Positions 27,074-37,276 are shown, counted from the first letter of the stretch. The stretch is 64,000 nt of DNA from Streptomyces sp. NBC_00083 (GCF_026343295.1 NZ_JAPELY010000001.1:1674001-1738000); one strand, 5' to 3'. Numbers and translations: made by a program. The notes: generated by a model not told the origin, from the letters alone.

Positions 27074-27102
27074 TTTGCCTGTCGCGCAGCGAGCCCTAAT
27101 GT
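27074..27102 (+). promoter_or_regulatory. putative promoter of the MHYT gene
   Basis: TTTGCC (27074-27079), 17 bp, TAATGT (27097-27102) in a locally AT-richer stretch. Transcription would start near 27109, about 63 nt before the ATG. Confidence 0.45.
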
Positions 27103-27171
27103 CGCCCCGAAACCAGGGCCGCAACAAAAGTAGGGCCTCTTCAGTCGGTACGGGGTGAAGGGCACACGGGT

Positions 27172-28035
27172 ATGCACGGGACGGTCGACGGATTCAGCTA
27201 TGGCCTGGTGACGCCGGTGGCGGCGTTCATCATGGCCTGTCTAGGCGGGGCGCTGGGGCTGCGCTGCACCGCACGCTCCGTGCTGAGCGGGCGCTCCTTC
27301 AAGGCCGCATGGCTCGCGCTCGGTGCCACGTCCATAGGGTCGGGCATCTGGACCATGCACTTCATCGCGATGATGGGCTTCAGCGTCCACGAGGCGCCCC
27401 TGGGCTACGACCGGGGCATCACCTTCGCGAGCCTCGTCGTGGCGATCGTGATGGTCGGCATCGGCATCTTCATCGTCGGCTACCGGGGCGCCACACCCAT
27501 GGCCCTGGTCACCGGCGGCACCATCACCGGGCTCGGCGTGGCCACCATGCACTATCTGGGCATGGCCGGGATCAAGATGAACGGGGAGTTCGAGTACAAC
27601 ACCTTCGTCGTCAGCATCTCGGTCGTGATCGCCGTGGTCGCCGCCACCGCCGCGCTGTGGGCAGCGGTCTCCGTCCACGGGTTCATGGCGAGCCTGGTGG
27701 CCAGCCTCGTCATGGGGGTCGCGGTCAGCGGGATGCACTACACCGGCATGGCGGCGCTCAGCGTCCATCTGCACGGCGCGGCCGGGACCCCAGGCGGCGG
27801 GGAGTCGCCCGCCGCCCTGCTCGCGCCCATGCTGATCGGGCCGGTCGCCTTCCTGGTCCTGGCCGGGGTGGTCGTGATGTTCGACCCCCTGGTGGTGATG
27901 GGCAAGCCGGACTGGCAGAAGCGGCCGCCGCGCCAGATCCCCACGCCCAGACACCGCCCCTCCTTCCCGGAACGCACCAGCTGGGCGGCGTCCGAGCCGC
28001 CGCGCGAGGGCTCCGCGTCACCGCACGACTGGTGA
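27172..28035 (+). CDS. MHYT-domain integral membrane sensor
   Basis: The 287-residue protein has about seven membrane helices and three repeated motifs at helix ends: MHFIAM, MHYLGM and MHYTGM. The MHYT domain is thought to bind copper and sense O2, CO or NO at the periplasmic face. No output domain (GGDEF, EAL, kinase) is attached, and the C-terminal 50 residues are a Pro/Arg-rich cytoplasmic tail. Such output-less MHYT proteins are common in Streptomyces. The first codon used is the ATG at 27172; the gene is followed after 51 bp by uvrB, which has its own promoter. Confidence 0.88.
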   Translation: MHGTVDGFSYGLVTPVAAFIMACLGGALGLRCTARSVLSGRSFKAAWLALGATSIGSGIWTMHFIAMMGFSVHEAPLGYDRGITFASLVVAIVMVGIGIFIVGYRGATPMALVTGGTITGLGVATMHYLGMAGIKMNGEFEYNTFVVSISVVIAVVAATAALWAAVSVHGFMASLVASLVMGVAVSGMHYTGMAALSVHLHGAAGTPGGGESPAALLAPMLIGPVAFLVLAGVVVMFDPLVVMGKPDWQKRPPRQIPTPRHRPSFPERTSWAASEPPREGSASPHDW

Positions 28036-28057
28036 CCCGAACCCGATCGGACCGCGG

Positions 28058-28080
28058 TTGTCAGTGGCGGGTCGTACGGT
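28058..28080 (+). promoter_or_regulatory. RecA-NDp/PafBC-type promoter of uvrB
   Basis: TTGTCAGTG (28058-28066), 8 bp (GCGGGTCG), TACGGT (28075-28080), then 6 bp to the ATG at 28087. It is a perfect match to the damage-promoter consensus and predicts a leaderless transcript. Confidence 0.85.
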
Positions 28081-28086
28081 GGTTGC

Positions 28087-30210
<2,124 letters not shown>

Positions 30211-30226
30211 CGGGCGGTGCGCGAGA

Positions 30227-30279
30227 GCGGGGGCCGTGGGTGCGCGGTGTGTTGCAAGACCGCCACAAAAGGCCCCCGC
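30227..30279 (+). terminator. putative uvrB terminator
   Basis: GCGGGGGCC (30227-30235) is complementary to GGCCCCCGC (30271-30279), 16 bp after the uvrB stop, with a 35 nt loop that includes A-rich sequence. It is less compact than other terminators here. Confidence 0.45.
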
Positions 30280-30378
30280 ATAGTGGCGTGGGCCACGTCA
30301 CTGCGTAGGGTTCGGGCCGGAGAACGAACACCAACGCAAAGCATGTCAAGAACGACACATGGGGAGAGGGGACAGCGC

Positions 30379-30957
30379 GTGACGGTCAATCTGTCCAAGG
30401 GTCAGGCCATCAGCCTGGAGAAGCAGGGTGGCGGCACCCTGACCGCGGTGCGGATGGGGCTGGGCTGGCAGGCGGCCCCGCGCCGGGGCCTGTTCGGCAA
30501 GCGGACGCAGGAGATCGACCTGGACGCCTCGGCGGTGCTCTTCGCCGACAAGCAGCCCGTGGACGTGGTCTTCTTCCGCCACCTCGTGAGCGACGACGGC
30601 TCGGTCCGGCACACCGGCGACAACCTCGTCGGCGGTGCGGGCCAGGGCGGTGACGACGAGTCGATCCTGGTCGACCTCGCCCGTGTGCCGGTCCACATCG
30701 ACCAGATCGTCTTCACGGTGAACTCGTTCACCGGCCAGACGTTCCAAGAGGTGCAGAACGCGTTCTGCCGTCTCGTCGACGAGACCAACGGCCAGGAGCT
30801 GGCCCGCTACACGCTGGACGGCGGCGGTCAGTACACGGCGCAGATCATGGCCAAGGTGCACCGCTCGGGCGCCGGCTGGCAGATGACGGCCATCGGCAAC
30901 CCGGCCAACGGGCGCACCTTCCAGGACCTGATGCCGGCGATCCTGCCCCACCTCTGA
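30379..30957 (+). CDS. TerD-family stress protein
   Basis: This 192-residue single TerD domain belongs to the TerD/TerZ group. It begins VNLSKGQAISLEKQGGG, continues with EIDLDASAVLFADKQ and has the calcium-site regions HTGDNLVGGAGQGGDDESILVDL. TerD proteins bind Ca2+ and contribute to tellurite resistance, phage inhibition and, in Streptomyces, normal development. GTG 30379 follows GGGGAGAGGGGA; longer in-frame starts lack support. It heads a cluster with the TerD/FtsK-like gene and terC. TAGGGT at 30306-30311 may be its -10 box. Confidence 0.93.
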   Translation: MTVNLSKGQAISLEKQGGGTLTAVRMGLGWQAAPRRGLFGKRTQEIDLDASAVLFADKQPVDVVFFRHLVSDDGSVRHTGDNLVGGAGQGGDDESILVDLARVPVHIDQIVFTVNSFTGQTFQEVQNAFCRLVDETNGQELARYTLDGGGQYTAQIMAKVHRSGAGWQMTAIGNPANGRTFQDLMPAILPHL

Positions 30958-30992
30958 CACCGCAGCACCGAGCAGAGCAGTACCGCGACACC

Positions 30993-31027
30993 GCAGCTCC
31001 CGGAGGCACGACGCCGCCGGGAGCTGC
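30993..31027 (+). terminator. hairpin between the two TerD genes
   Basis: GCAGCTCCCGG (30993-31003) and CCGGGAGCTGC (31017-31027) form a perfect 11 bp stem with a 13 nt loop. It may end most terD transcripts or lower expression of the next gene. Confidence 0.6.
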
Positions 31028-31100
31028 ACCACAACCGCACACCCACCACGGTCCACGACCGCAGTCGCACCACCATCAACTCGACGAGGGGACAGAGGCG

Positions 31101-33068
31101 ATGACGGCCGAGCTGGTACGGGGACAGAACCACCCCCTGCCCCGGACCCGACTGGAAATCCGGGTGTCGGCCGGCACCCCGATCGTGGCCGGGGCCACGC
31201 TCGGCGACGAGCGGGGACAGGTGCGCGCCGCCGAGCGGGTCGCCCACCCGGGCTCGCCGGCCCTGCCCGGCGTCGAGGTCTCCCGGCAGGCCGCCGCCGA
31301 CCACCGGCTCGCCGTGGACCTGGAGGCCCTGGACGAGGGCGTGCACCGGGTCGGCGTGCTCCTCGCGCTCCCGCTCGGCACGCCGGGGCCCAGCCGGTTC
31401 GCCGCCGTCGCCGCGCCCTTCGTCGCCGTCACCGGTCTCGACGGCACGGAGATCGCCAGCTTCACGATCACCGGCCTGAGCGAGGAGTCCGCGGTGGTGG
31501 CCCTTGAGCTCTACCGCCGCCAGGGCGCCTGGAAGGTCCGCGCGGTGGGCCAGGGGTACGCGGGCGGCCTCGCCGATCTGCTGGCCGACCACGGCCTGCC
31601 CGGAGCGGGGCAGCTGGCCGCCGCCATCCAGGAGGCGATCGCGGTCGGCGTCTCCCGTTCGGTGGCGGCGCCCCCGCCGCGTGCGAGCGACGACGCCCGG
31701 GTGCGCGCCGCCGGAGCGTCGGTGGCCGGCGGCCCCACGCAGGCGGCCGGCCCCACGCAGGCCGGCACCGCGCAGCCAGGGGTCGAACCGCCTACTGCCG
31801 AGCCGCCCGCTGCCGTGCCCCAACAGGCGGTCGGCGACGGCGGTCCCATCAGCTACACGCATCCGCGCCGCCGGACCGCCGCGCCGCCGCCACCGCCTCC
31901 GGCCCCGCCGGCCGCCGCCCCGGGCGAGCCGCCGCGCCCGGTCGCGGGCGACGCCGGCGGCTGGTCCATGGACGAGCGGCTCTACAACCAGGTGTGGGGC
32001 ATGTTCGAGGACCTGGCCCGCGCCGTCGCCGCCTACCGCAGCGCCGTCGACTTCGCGGACTCGCGCGAGGAGCAGGAGCTCGACCGGGCCCTGTCCGACC
32101 CGCGCGGCCGCATGGGCACCGCCGGTGACCTGGCACGCGAGGCGGCCCGCGCCAAGCGCGAGGACCTCGTCACGCGGGCCAGGGAGGTGCTGGACCGGGA
32201 GCTCGCGCAGCTGACCGCCGAGTCCGAGGTCGTCGAGCCCGCGCTGCCGCCCGCGTACGCCCGCTGGTCCAGCCCGGTCTGGCAGGGCTACCGGGTGCCG
32301 ATGGAGCTCCCCATGGCCCTGCGGATCGGCGACGTGCGACTGCCCGAGCGGCCGGAGCTGCGCATTCCGATGCTGGTGAGGCTGCCGTTGGAGCGCGGTC
32401 TGTGGATCGACGCGGGGCGCGTCGGCTCGGAGGTGGCCGCGTTCATGGATCCGGAGCAGATCAAGGGCCTCGCCGTGGACACGGCCGTGGCGATCGCGGC
32501 CCGGCTGCTCGCGGTCTACCCGGCGCACGAGTTCACGGTCCACGTCATCGACCCGGCGGGCTCGGCCGCGGCCCGGCTGGCCCCGCTCACCCGGGCCGGG
32601 GTGGTGGCCGCGCCGCCCGCCGCGGGCGCCGAGGGAGTGGCCCAGGTGCTGGCCCGGCTCACCGAGCGGGTGGACCTGGTGCAGATGGCGGTCCGGGGCG
32701 GCGCCGGTGCGGACGCCCTGCCGCCCACCCTGGACACCTCGGAGCAGCTGCTGATCGTCAACGACTTTCCGCACGGCTTCGACGACCGCGCCCTCAACCA
32801 GTTGCGCTACCTCGCCGACGAGGGGCCCTCGGTCGGCGTCCACCTCCTGATGGTCGCGGACCGCGACGACGCGAGCGAGTACGGGCCGGTGCTGCACCCG
32901 CTGTGGCGCTCGCTGCTGCGGCTGACGCCGGTCCCCGAGGACCACCTCGCCGACCCGTGGGTGGGCCACGCCTGGACGTACGAGCCGCCCCTCGCGCCGG
33001 CGGGCAGCCTGATCCTGGAGCAGGTGCTCGGCCAGGTCGGCGACGCGCGCTCGGCCTGGCCCCGCTAG
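31101..33068 (+). CDS. TerD-like domain fused to a degenerate FtsK-like ATPase domain
   Basis: The 655-residue protein has a TerD-like N-terminal part (about 1-175) ending in ELYRRQGAWKVRAVGQGYAGGL, the same ending as the TerD-nuclease fusion at 16394-18583. A proline-rich linker (about 200-295, including nine prolines in a short span) leads to a helical segment and an FtsK/SpoIIIE-like domain (about 395-650). The P-loop position (GLWIDAGRVGSEVAAF, about 434-450) lacks the Lys, whereas LLIVNDF (about 550) resembles Walker B and RYLADEGPSVGVHLLM the following motif. It probably binds no ATP, or does so atypically. The ATG follows GAGGGGACAGAGG. Confidence 0.75.
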   Translation: MTAELVRGQNHPLPRTRLEIRVSAGTPIVAGATLGDERGQVRAAERVAHPGSPALPGVEVSRQAAADHRLAVDLEALDEGVHRVGVLLALPLGTPGPSRFAAVAAPFVAVTGLDGTEIASFTITGLSEESAVVALELYRRQGAWKVRAVGQGYAGGLADLLADHGLPGAGQLAAAIQEAIAVGVSRSVAAPPPRASDDARVRAAGASVAGGPTQAAGPTQAGTAQPGVEPPTAEPPAAVPQQAVGDGGPISYTHPRRRTAAPPPPPPAPPAAAPGEPPRPVAGDAGGWSMDERLYNQVWGMFEDLARAVAAYRSAVDFADSREEQELDRALSDPRGRMGTAGDLAREAARAKREDLVTRAREVLDRELAQLTAESEVVEPALPPAYARWSSPVWQGYRVPMELPMALRIGDVRLPERPELRIPMLVRLPLERGLWIDAGRVGSEVAAFMDPEQIKGLAVDTAVAIAARLLAVYPAHEFTVHVIDPAGSAAARLAPLTRAGVVAAPPAAGAEGVAQVLARLTERVDLVQMAVRGGAGADALPPTLDTSEQLLIVNDFPHGFDDRALNQLRYLADEGPSVGVHLLMVADRDDASEYGPVLHPLWRSLLRLTPVPEDHLADPWVGHAWTYEPPLAPAGSLILEQVLGQVGDARSAWPR

Positions 33069-33116
33069 ACCACGAACCGTCCCCACCTGGAGACTTGGCC
33101 TTCCTTTACCAATCTC

Positions 33117-33146
33117 TTTACCTTTTCTTGGGTATTCGGGTAGGCT
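33117..33146 (+). promoter_or_regulatory. putative terC promoter
   Basis: TTTACC (33117-33122), 18 bp, TAGGCT (33141-33146) within an unusually T-rich stretch. The predicted start near 33153 lies directly before the riboswitch, which supports the call. Confidence 0.55.
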
Positions 33147-33155
33147 TCCTTCCAG

Positions 33156-33267
33156 CGGAGGGGAGTACTCCCGACTGCGGCGTTCCCGTCAATACGGACC
33201 CACGGGACGGGTCCCGGGGCGCCGGCCCGCGGCGCGAGGGAAGGCGCCCGGGTGGAAGAGACCTCCG
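33156..33267 (+). ncRNA. yybP-ykoY (Mn2+) riboswitch of terC
   Basis: The 5' part reads CGGAGGGGAGTA, the middle contains CCGTCAATACGG, and the 3' part GGAAGAGACCTCCGG. These match the conserved purine-rich loops and P1 stem of the yybP-ykoY class (compare GGGGAGUA and AGCAAGACCU of known members). P1 is CGGAGG (33156-33161) with CCTCCG (33262-33267). This class senses Mn2+ and commonly precedes terC-type genes. The 3' P1 strand can also pair with the terC ribosome binding site (see findings). Confidence 0.85.
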
Positions 33268-33311
33268 GCAGCGACGACGCTGATCAGTAGCCGTACGACG
33301 CCGGAGGCGCA

Positions 33312-34292
33312 GTGGACGTTTCAATGACCTTGTGGGTGCTGACCATTCTCGGTCTGTGTGCCCTGATCGCGGCCGACTTCTTCATCGGGCGCAAGCCCCA
33401 CGACGTATCGGTCAAGGAAGCCGGCATCTGGACCGTGGTCTGGATCGTGCTGGCCGCGCTCTTCGGCGTGGGCCTGCTGGTCTTCGGCACCAGCCAGGCG
33501 TCGGGCGAGTTCTTCGCCGGCTTCATCACCGAGAAGTCGCTCTCCGTCGACAACCTCTTCGTCTTCATCCTGATCATGGCGAAGTTCTCGGTCCCCTCGC
33601 ACCTCCAGCAACGGGTGCTGCTCTTCGGCGTGTTGATCGCCCTGGTGCTGCGCGCCATCTTCATCGCGGCCGGTGCGGCGGTCATCGCCAACTTCTCGTG
33701 GGTCTTCTACATCTTCGGCGCGTTCCTGATCTACACGGCCTGGAAGCTCATCCAGGAGGCGCGCTCCGGTGACGAGGAGGAGGAGTTCGAGGAGAACCGC
33801 CTCCTGAAGTCCGTCGAGAAGAAGTTCGGCGTCGCCGACAGGTACCACGGCACCAAGCTGTTCGTGGCGAAGAACGGCAAGAAGATCATGACGCCGCTGA
33901 TGGTCGTCATGCTCGCCATCGGCACCACCGACGTGCTCTTCGCGATGGACTCGATCCCGGCGATCTTCGGCCTCACCCAGGACCCGTACATCGTCTTCAC
34001 CGCCAACGCCTTCGCGCTGATGGGCCTGCGCCAGCTGTACTTCCTGATCGGCGGGCTGCTCAAGAAGCTGGTCCACCTCAGCTACGGCCTCTCGGTGATC
34101 CTCGGTTTCATCGGCGTGAAGCTGGTGCTGCACGCCCTGCACGAGAACGGGGTGCACGTCCCGGAGATCTCCATCCCGGTCTCCCTCGGGGTCATCTGCG
34201 GCGTGCTGGTCATCACCACCATCACCAGCCTGATCGCCGCCAAGAAGCAGACGGCGGCCGAGGCGCAGGAGAAGGACAGCATCGGCGCCTGA
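33312..34292 (+). CDS. TerC-family membrane protein (probable Mn2+ exporter)
   Basis: The 326-residue protein has about nine membrane helices. The TerC acidic motifs are in place: ITEKSLSVDNLFVF and IGTTDVLFAMDSIPA, whose Asp residues form the metal path. Members under yybP-ykoY control (Alx, MntP-like systems) are linked to Mn2+ efflux and to metallation of exported proteins. GTG 33312 is 4 bp after GGAGG; ATG 33324 is an alternative with worse spacing. It is last of the three ter-type genes but has its own promoter and riboswitch. Confidence 0.93.
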   Translation: MDVSMTLWVLTILGLCALIAADFFIGRKPHDVSVKEAGIWTVVWIVLAALFGVGLLVFGTSQASGEFFAGFITEKSLSVDNLFVFILIMAKFSVPSHLQQRVLLFGVLIALVLRAIFIAAGAAVIANFSWVFYIFGAFLIYTAWKLIQEARSGDEEEEFEENRLLKSVEKKFGVADRYHGTKLFVAKNGKKIMTPLMVVMLAIGTTDVLFAMDSIPAIFGLTQDPYIVFTANAFALMGLRQLYFLIGGLLKKLVHLSYGLSVILGFIGVKLVLHALHENGVHVPEISIPVSLGVICGVLVITTITSLIAAKKQTAAEAQEKDSIGA

Positions 34293-34294
34293 CC

Positions 34295-34325
34295 GGGCGA
34301 CCCGCCGCCGGGCGGCGGGTCGCCC
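34295..34325. terminator. terC terminator, perfect inverted repeat
   Basis: GGGCGACCCGCCGCC (34295-34309) and GGCGGCGGGTCGCCC (34311-34325) are exact complements, giving at least 13 stacked pairs. It lies directly after the terC stop and can act on both strands. Confidence 0.8.
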
Positions 34326-34337
34326 ACCGGATGCGAC

Positions 34338-34366
34338 GAGACGGCCCCCTACGCGGGGGCCGTCTC
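34338..34366. terminator. terminator hairpin at the 3' end of the MFS gene
   Basis: GAGACGGCCCCC (34338-34349) pairs with GGGGGCCGTCTC (34355-34366) around a 5 nt loop. It overlaps the stop codon of the minus-strand transporter gene and faces terC, a bidirectional arrangement. Confidence 0.75.
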
Positions 34367-35674
34367 CGATTCCGCCCCGGGAACCGCCCGCACCGCCGCC
34401 TGCGGACCCGTCTCGGGCAGCAGTGCGAAGCAGCCCAGGCTCAACAGCCCCAGCCCCGTCAGATACGCGGCGACGCCCCAGGGCGGGCCGTCTCCCCGGG
34501 ACAGCGCGGTCGCCACGATCGGGGTCAGCGCGCCGCCGATCACCCCGCCCAGGTTGTAGCCGACCGCAGCGCCCGTGCAGCGCACCTTCGGCTCGTACAG
34601 CTCCGGCAGATACGCGGCGATCACCGCGAACATCGTGATGAACGCCAGCATCGCGCCCAGGAACCCGGCGAACATCAGGAGCGGCTCGGCGGTCTCCAGG
34701 AGCGCCACCATCGGGAACATCCAGACCACCGTCGCCGCGCACCCCACGAGACACAGGGGCCGCCGCCCGTACCGGTCGCCGAGGAGCGCCACGACCGGGG
34801 TCAGCGGGCCCATGATCGCGACGGCCGCCATGACGCAGGCCAGCATCACGGTGCGGTCGACCCCCAGCCGCTCGGTCGCGTACGCGAGGGACCAGGTGGA
34901 GACCGCGTAGAAGACGGCGTATCCGACCGCGAGGGCGCCGGCGGTGAGCAGCACCAACCGGCCGTGCCCGCGCACCACTTCGAGCAGCGGCAGCCTGACC
35001 GGTTCGCCCATCGCGCGGAAGTGCGGCGTCTCCGCGAGGGAGGTGCGCAGCAGCAGCCCGGCGAGCGCGAGCAGCCCGGCGCCCCAGAACGGCACCCGCC
35101 ACCCCCAGGCGCGGAACTGGGCGTCGCTCAGGGCGGCGGACAGGGCGAGGAGGGCCCCGTTGGCCAGCAGGAAGCCGACGGAGGGCCCGATCTGCGGGAA
35201 GCTCGTCCACAGCCCGCGCCGGTGGGCGGGCGCGTGCTCGGCGGTCAGCAGCACGGCGCCGCCCCATTCGCCGCCCAGTCCGAGCCCTTGCAGGAAGCGC
35301 AGCACCAGGAGCAGTACGGGCGCGGCGATGCCGAGGGTGGCGTACGAGGGCACACAGCCGACCGCCACCGTCGCGAGCCCGGTCAGGGTGAGCGAGGCGA
35401 ACATGACCGGGCGGCGCCCGTAGCGGTCGCCGATGTGTCCGAAGACGACGGAGCCCAGGGGGCGGGCGAGGAAGCCGGCCCCGAAGGTGCCGAAGGCGGC
35501 GAGGGTCCCCGCGAGCGCGGAGAAGGTCGGAAAGAAGAGCGGGCCGAGAACGAGGGCGGCCGCGGTCCCGTACACGAAGAAGTCGTAGAACTCGATGGCG
35601 GTGCCCGCGAGCGAGGCGGCCGCGAGGCGGAGCATCGACGGGGGGCCGGGGGCGGGTGTGGTGCTGGTGCGCAT
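34349..35674 (-). CDS. MFS transporter, metabolite:H+ symporter (MHS) type
   Basis: The protein has about 441 residues and 12 membrane helices. GTAIEFYDFFVYGTAAALV at the start and GHIGDRYGRRPVM after helix 2 are typical of the ProP/ShiA/KgtP (MHS) branch, as are RFLQGLGLGGEWGGAVL and LPELYEPKVRCTGAAVGYNLGG. The substrate, usually a carboxylate or osmolyte, is unknown. The start is uncertain between ATG 35674 (MRTSTT) and ATG 35701; neither has a strong ribosome binding site. It is convergent with terC across two terminator hairpins. Confidence 0.88.
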   Translation of the reverse strand: MRTSTTPAPGPPSMLRLAAASLAGTAIEFYDFFVYGTAAALVLGPLFFPTFSALAGTLAAFGTFGAGFLARPLGSVVFGHIGDRYGRRPVMFASLTLTGLATVAVGCVPSYATLGIAAPVLLLVLRFLQGLGLGGEWGGAVLLTAEHAPAHRRGLWTSFPQIGPSVGFLLANGALLALSAALSDAQFRAWGWRVPFWGAGLLALAGLLLRTSLAETPHFRAMGEPVRLPLLEVVRGHGRLVLLTAGALAVGYAVFYAVSTWSLAYATERLGVDRTVMLACVMAAVAIMGPLTPVVALLGDRYGRRPLCLVGCAATVVWMFPMVALLETAEPLLMFAGFLGAMLAFITMFAVIAAYLPELYEPKVRCTGAAVGYNLGGVIGGALTPIVATALSRGDGPPWGVAAYLTGLGLLSLGCFALLPETGPQAAVRAVPGAESETAPA

Positions 35675-35813
35675 GTCGCGCCAACTACCCACGGTGATCA
35701 TCCGTTACGGGGGCGCGCGGAAGCTCGGGGGGCGGGGTGGCGGCTGCGCGGCGGCGCGGACGCTTCGCGCGCCGGTCGCCCGGAAAGGCGGCCGGACCTG
35801 CGCGGAAGCCCGA

Positions 35814-35836
35814 TTGTCAGTGGCGGGTGCCACGAT
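35814..35836 (+). promoter_or_regulatory. orphan RecA-NDp-like promoter with no recognisable gene
   Basis: TTGTCAGTG (35814-35822), 8 bp (GCGGGTGC), CACGAT (35831-35836), then 6 bp to ATG 35843. The first 14 bases after TTG are identical to the uvrB promoter; the -10 differs from TAnnnT only in its first base. The frame from ATG 35843 stays open but soon runs antisense through the MBL hydrolase gene and has no recognisable homology. The surrounding 35675-35908 interval has no other gene. Confidence 0.6.
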
Positions 35837-35908
35837 CGGGGCATGGACTTCTACGGCGCGGTGAGCGGACCGGGCGCCCGGGTGGCGGCGGCGGGTGCCG
35901 CCGCGCGG

Positions 35909-36565
35909 CTACCAGCCCCGGGCGTGCCACTCCGGCAGGTGCGGGCGCTCGTCACCGAGCGTGGTGTCGTTTCCGTGCCCGGGATAGACCCAGGTCTCGT
36001 CCGGCAGGGTGTCGAAGAGCTTGGCCTCGACATCGCGGATGAGGCTGGCGAAGGCCTCCGGGTCCTTCCAGGTGTTGCCCACACCGCCGGGGAAGAGGCA
36101 GTCACCGGTGAAGACGTGGGGGTGCCCGTGCGGGTCGTCGTAGACCAGGGCGATCGAGCCCGGCGTGTGGCCGACGAGGTGGCGCGCGGTCAGCTCCACA
36201 CGCCCCACGGTGAGGGTGTCGCCGTCCTCGACGAGCACATCGGTCGCCACCGGGATGCCCTCGGCGTCGTGGCGCCCCGCGTAGGTGCGCGCGCCGGTCG
36301 CGGCGACGACCTCGGCGAGCGCCCCCCAGTGGTCGCCGTGGCGGTGCGTGGTGACGACGGACGCGATGCCGTCGTCACCGATCAGCGTGAGCAGGGTGCC
36401 GGGCTCCGCCGCCGCGTCGATGAGCAGTTGCTCGCCGGTGTTGCGGCAGCGCAGCAGATACGCGTTGTTGCCCATGGATCCGACCTGCACCTTGGAGATC
36501 ATCAGGTCGGTCAGCTCGTGCACATCGGCGGGACCGCCGGCCTTCACCGCTCCGCTGTACGTCAT
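35909..36565 (-). CDS. MBL-fold metallo-hydrolase, glyoxalase II-like
   Basis: The 218-residue protein has the metal motif THRHGDH (His74, His76, Asp78, His79), then GHTPGSIALVY, TGDCLFPGGVGNT (metal-bridging Asp) and the C-terminal PGHGNDTTLGDE. This is the single-domain glyoxalase II-like group common in actinobacteria, whose thiol-ester substrate could involve mycothiol instead of glutathione. It is 21 bp downstream of the mycothiol-type gene on the same strand, so the two are probably cotranscribed, which supports a thiol-linked role. Confidence 0.88.
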   Translation of the reverse strand: MTYSGAVKAGGPADVHELTDLMISKVQVGSMGNNAYLLRCRNTGEQLLIDAAAEPGTLLTLIGDDGIASVVTTHRHGDHWGALAEVVAATGARTYAGRHDAEGIPVATDVLVEDGDTLTVGRVELTARHLVGHTPGSIALVYDDPHGHPHVFTGDCLFPGGVGNTWKDPEAFASLIRDVEAKLFDTLPDETWVYPGHGNDTTLGDERPHLPEWHARGW

Positions 36566-36586
36566 GGGCTCAGCCTAGCGCCGGGG

Positions 36587-37276
36587 TCAGAGCGGAGGCA
36601 GGGCGGGCAGCGCTGCGCCGGCCGTCTTCAGGGCGGCGCCGTCGCGCCGGCCGGCGAGCCAGCCGACGAGGTCGGCGGCGCGGCCGTGGACCTCCACGGT
36701 GGCGCCTTCCGCGCCGCCCCCGGTGGTCCACGTGCGGCCCTTGTCGTCGCTCAGGGCGATCGTCGGAAGGTCCTTGTGGCCGGCGAAGCGGGCGGTGAGG
36801 AAGTCGGTCTCGCGGCGCACGAAGTCCTCGGAGAGGTCTTCGAGTTCATAGCCGATCCCGAGGTCCACGTGGTGCAGCTCGACCTCGATGAGCCGGCGGA
36901 ACGGCACGCGCGCCGCGGCGTCCGTCACGCCGTTGCGCAGCTCGACGGTGCGCGACCAGTCGGCCGGCCGCTCGCCCTCCGCCTGGAAGCCGGCCGCGCT
37001 GTCGCGCACGTCCGCGAGCTGGGTCTCCAGCGGACGGGGCGCGTCCCGCTCGATGTCCGCGTCCCGGGCCTCGGCGCTCGCATACATGGGCCGCCCGGCG
37101 AGCACCTCGACGAGCGCGTCCGCGTTCCGTGCGAGATGGGCCAGCACGTGGCCGCGGCTCCAGCCGGGCAGCCGTGACGGCTCGGCGACGGAGGCGTTGT
37201 CCAGTGCGGCGGCTGCACTGAGCAGCCGATCGGTGGCTTCGCGTACAGAGGCCAGGTCGCGTGCGTGATCAATCAT
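36587..37276 (-). CDS. maleylpyruvate isomerase-family mycothiol-dependent enzyme
   Basis: The 229-residue protein belongs to the DinB/MDMPI superfamily. LPGWSRGHVLAHLARNADALVEVLAG carries the first metal-binding histidine, and VPFRRLIEVELHHVDLGIGY the second. The C-terminal domain (TVEVHGRAADLVGWLAGR) is the usual MDMPI C-terminal SCP2-like part. Members are mycothiol-dependent transferases or isomerases; the substrate is unknown. The ATG at 37276 begins the conserved DHARDLASVREATDRLL; the frame extends upstream with no support. The MBL gene follows. Confidence 0.87.
   Translation of the reverse strand: MIDHARDLASVREATDRLLSAAAALDNASVAEPSRLPGWSRGHVLAHLARNADALVEVLAGRPMYASAEARDADIERDAPRPLETQLADVRDSAAGFQAEGERPADWSRTVELRNGVTDAAARVPFRRLIEVELHHVDLGIGYELEDLSEDFVRRETDFLTARFAGHKDLPTIALSDDKGRTWTTGGGAEGATVEVHGRAADLVGWLAGRRDGAALKTAGAALPALPPL

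Noticed and set aside
34331..37177. Open frame of 948 codons on the plus strand across the MFS, MBL and mycothiol-type genes, including a 444-codon stretch from ATG 35843
   Set aside because: It is antisense to three well-supported genes, has no recognisable homology and reflects the scarcity of stops in GC-rich DNA. Only its promoter-like start is kept as a finding.
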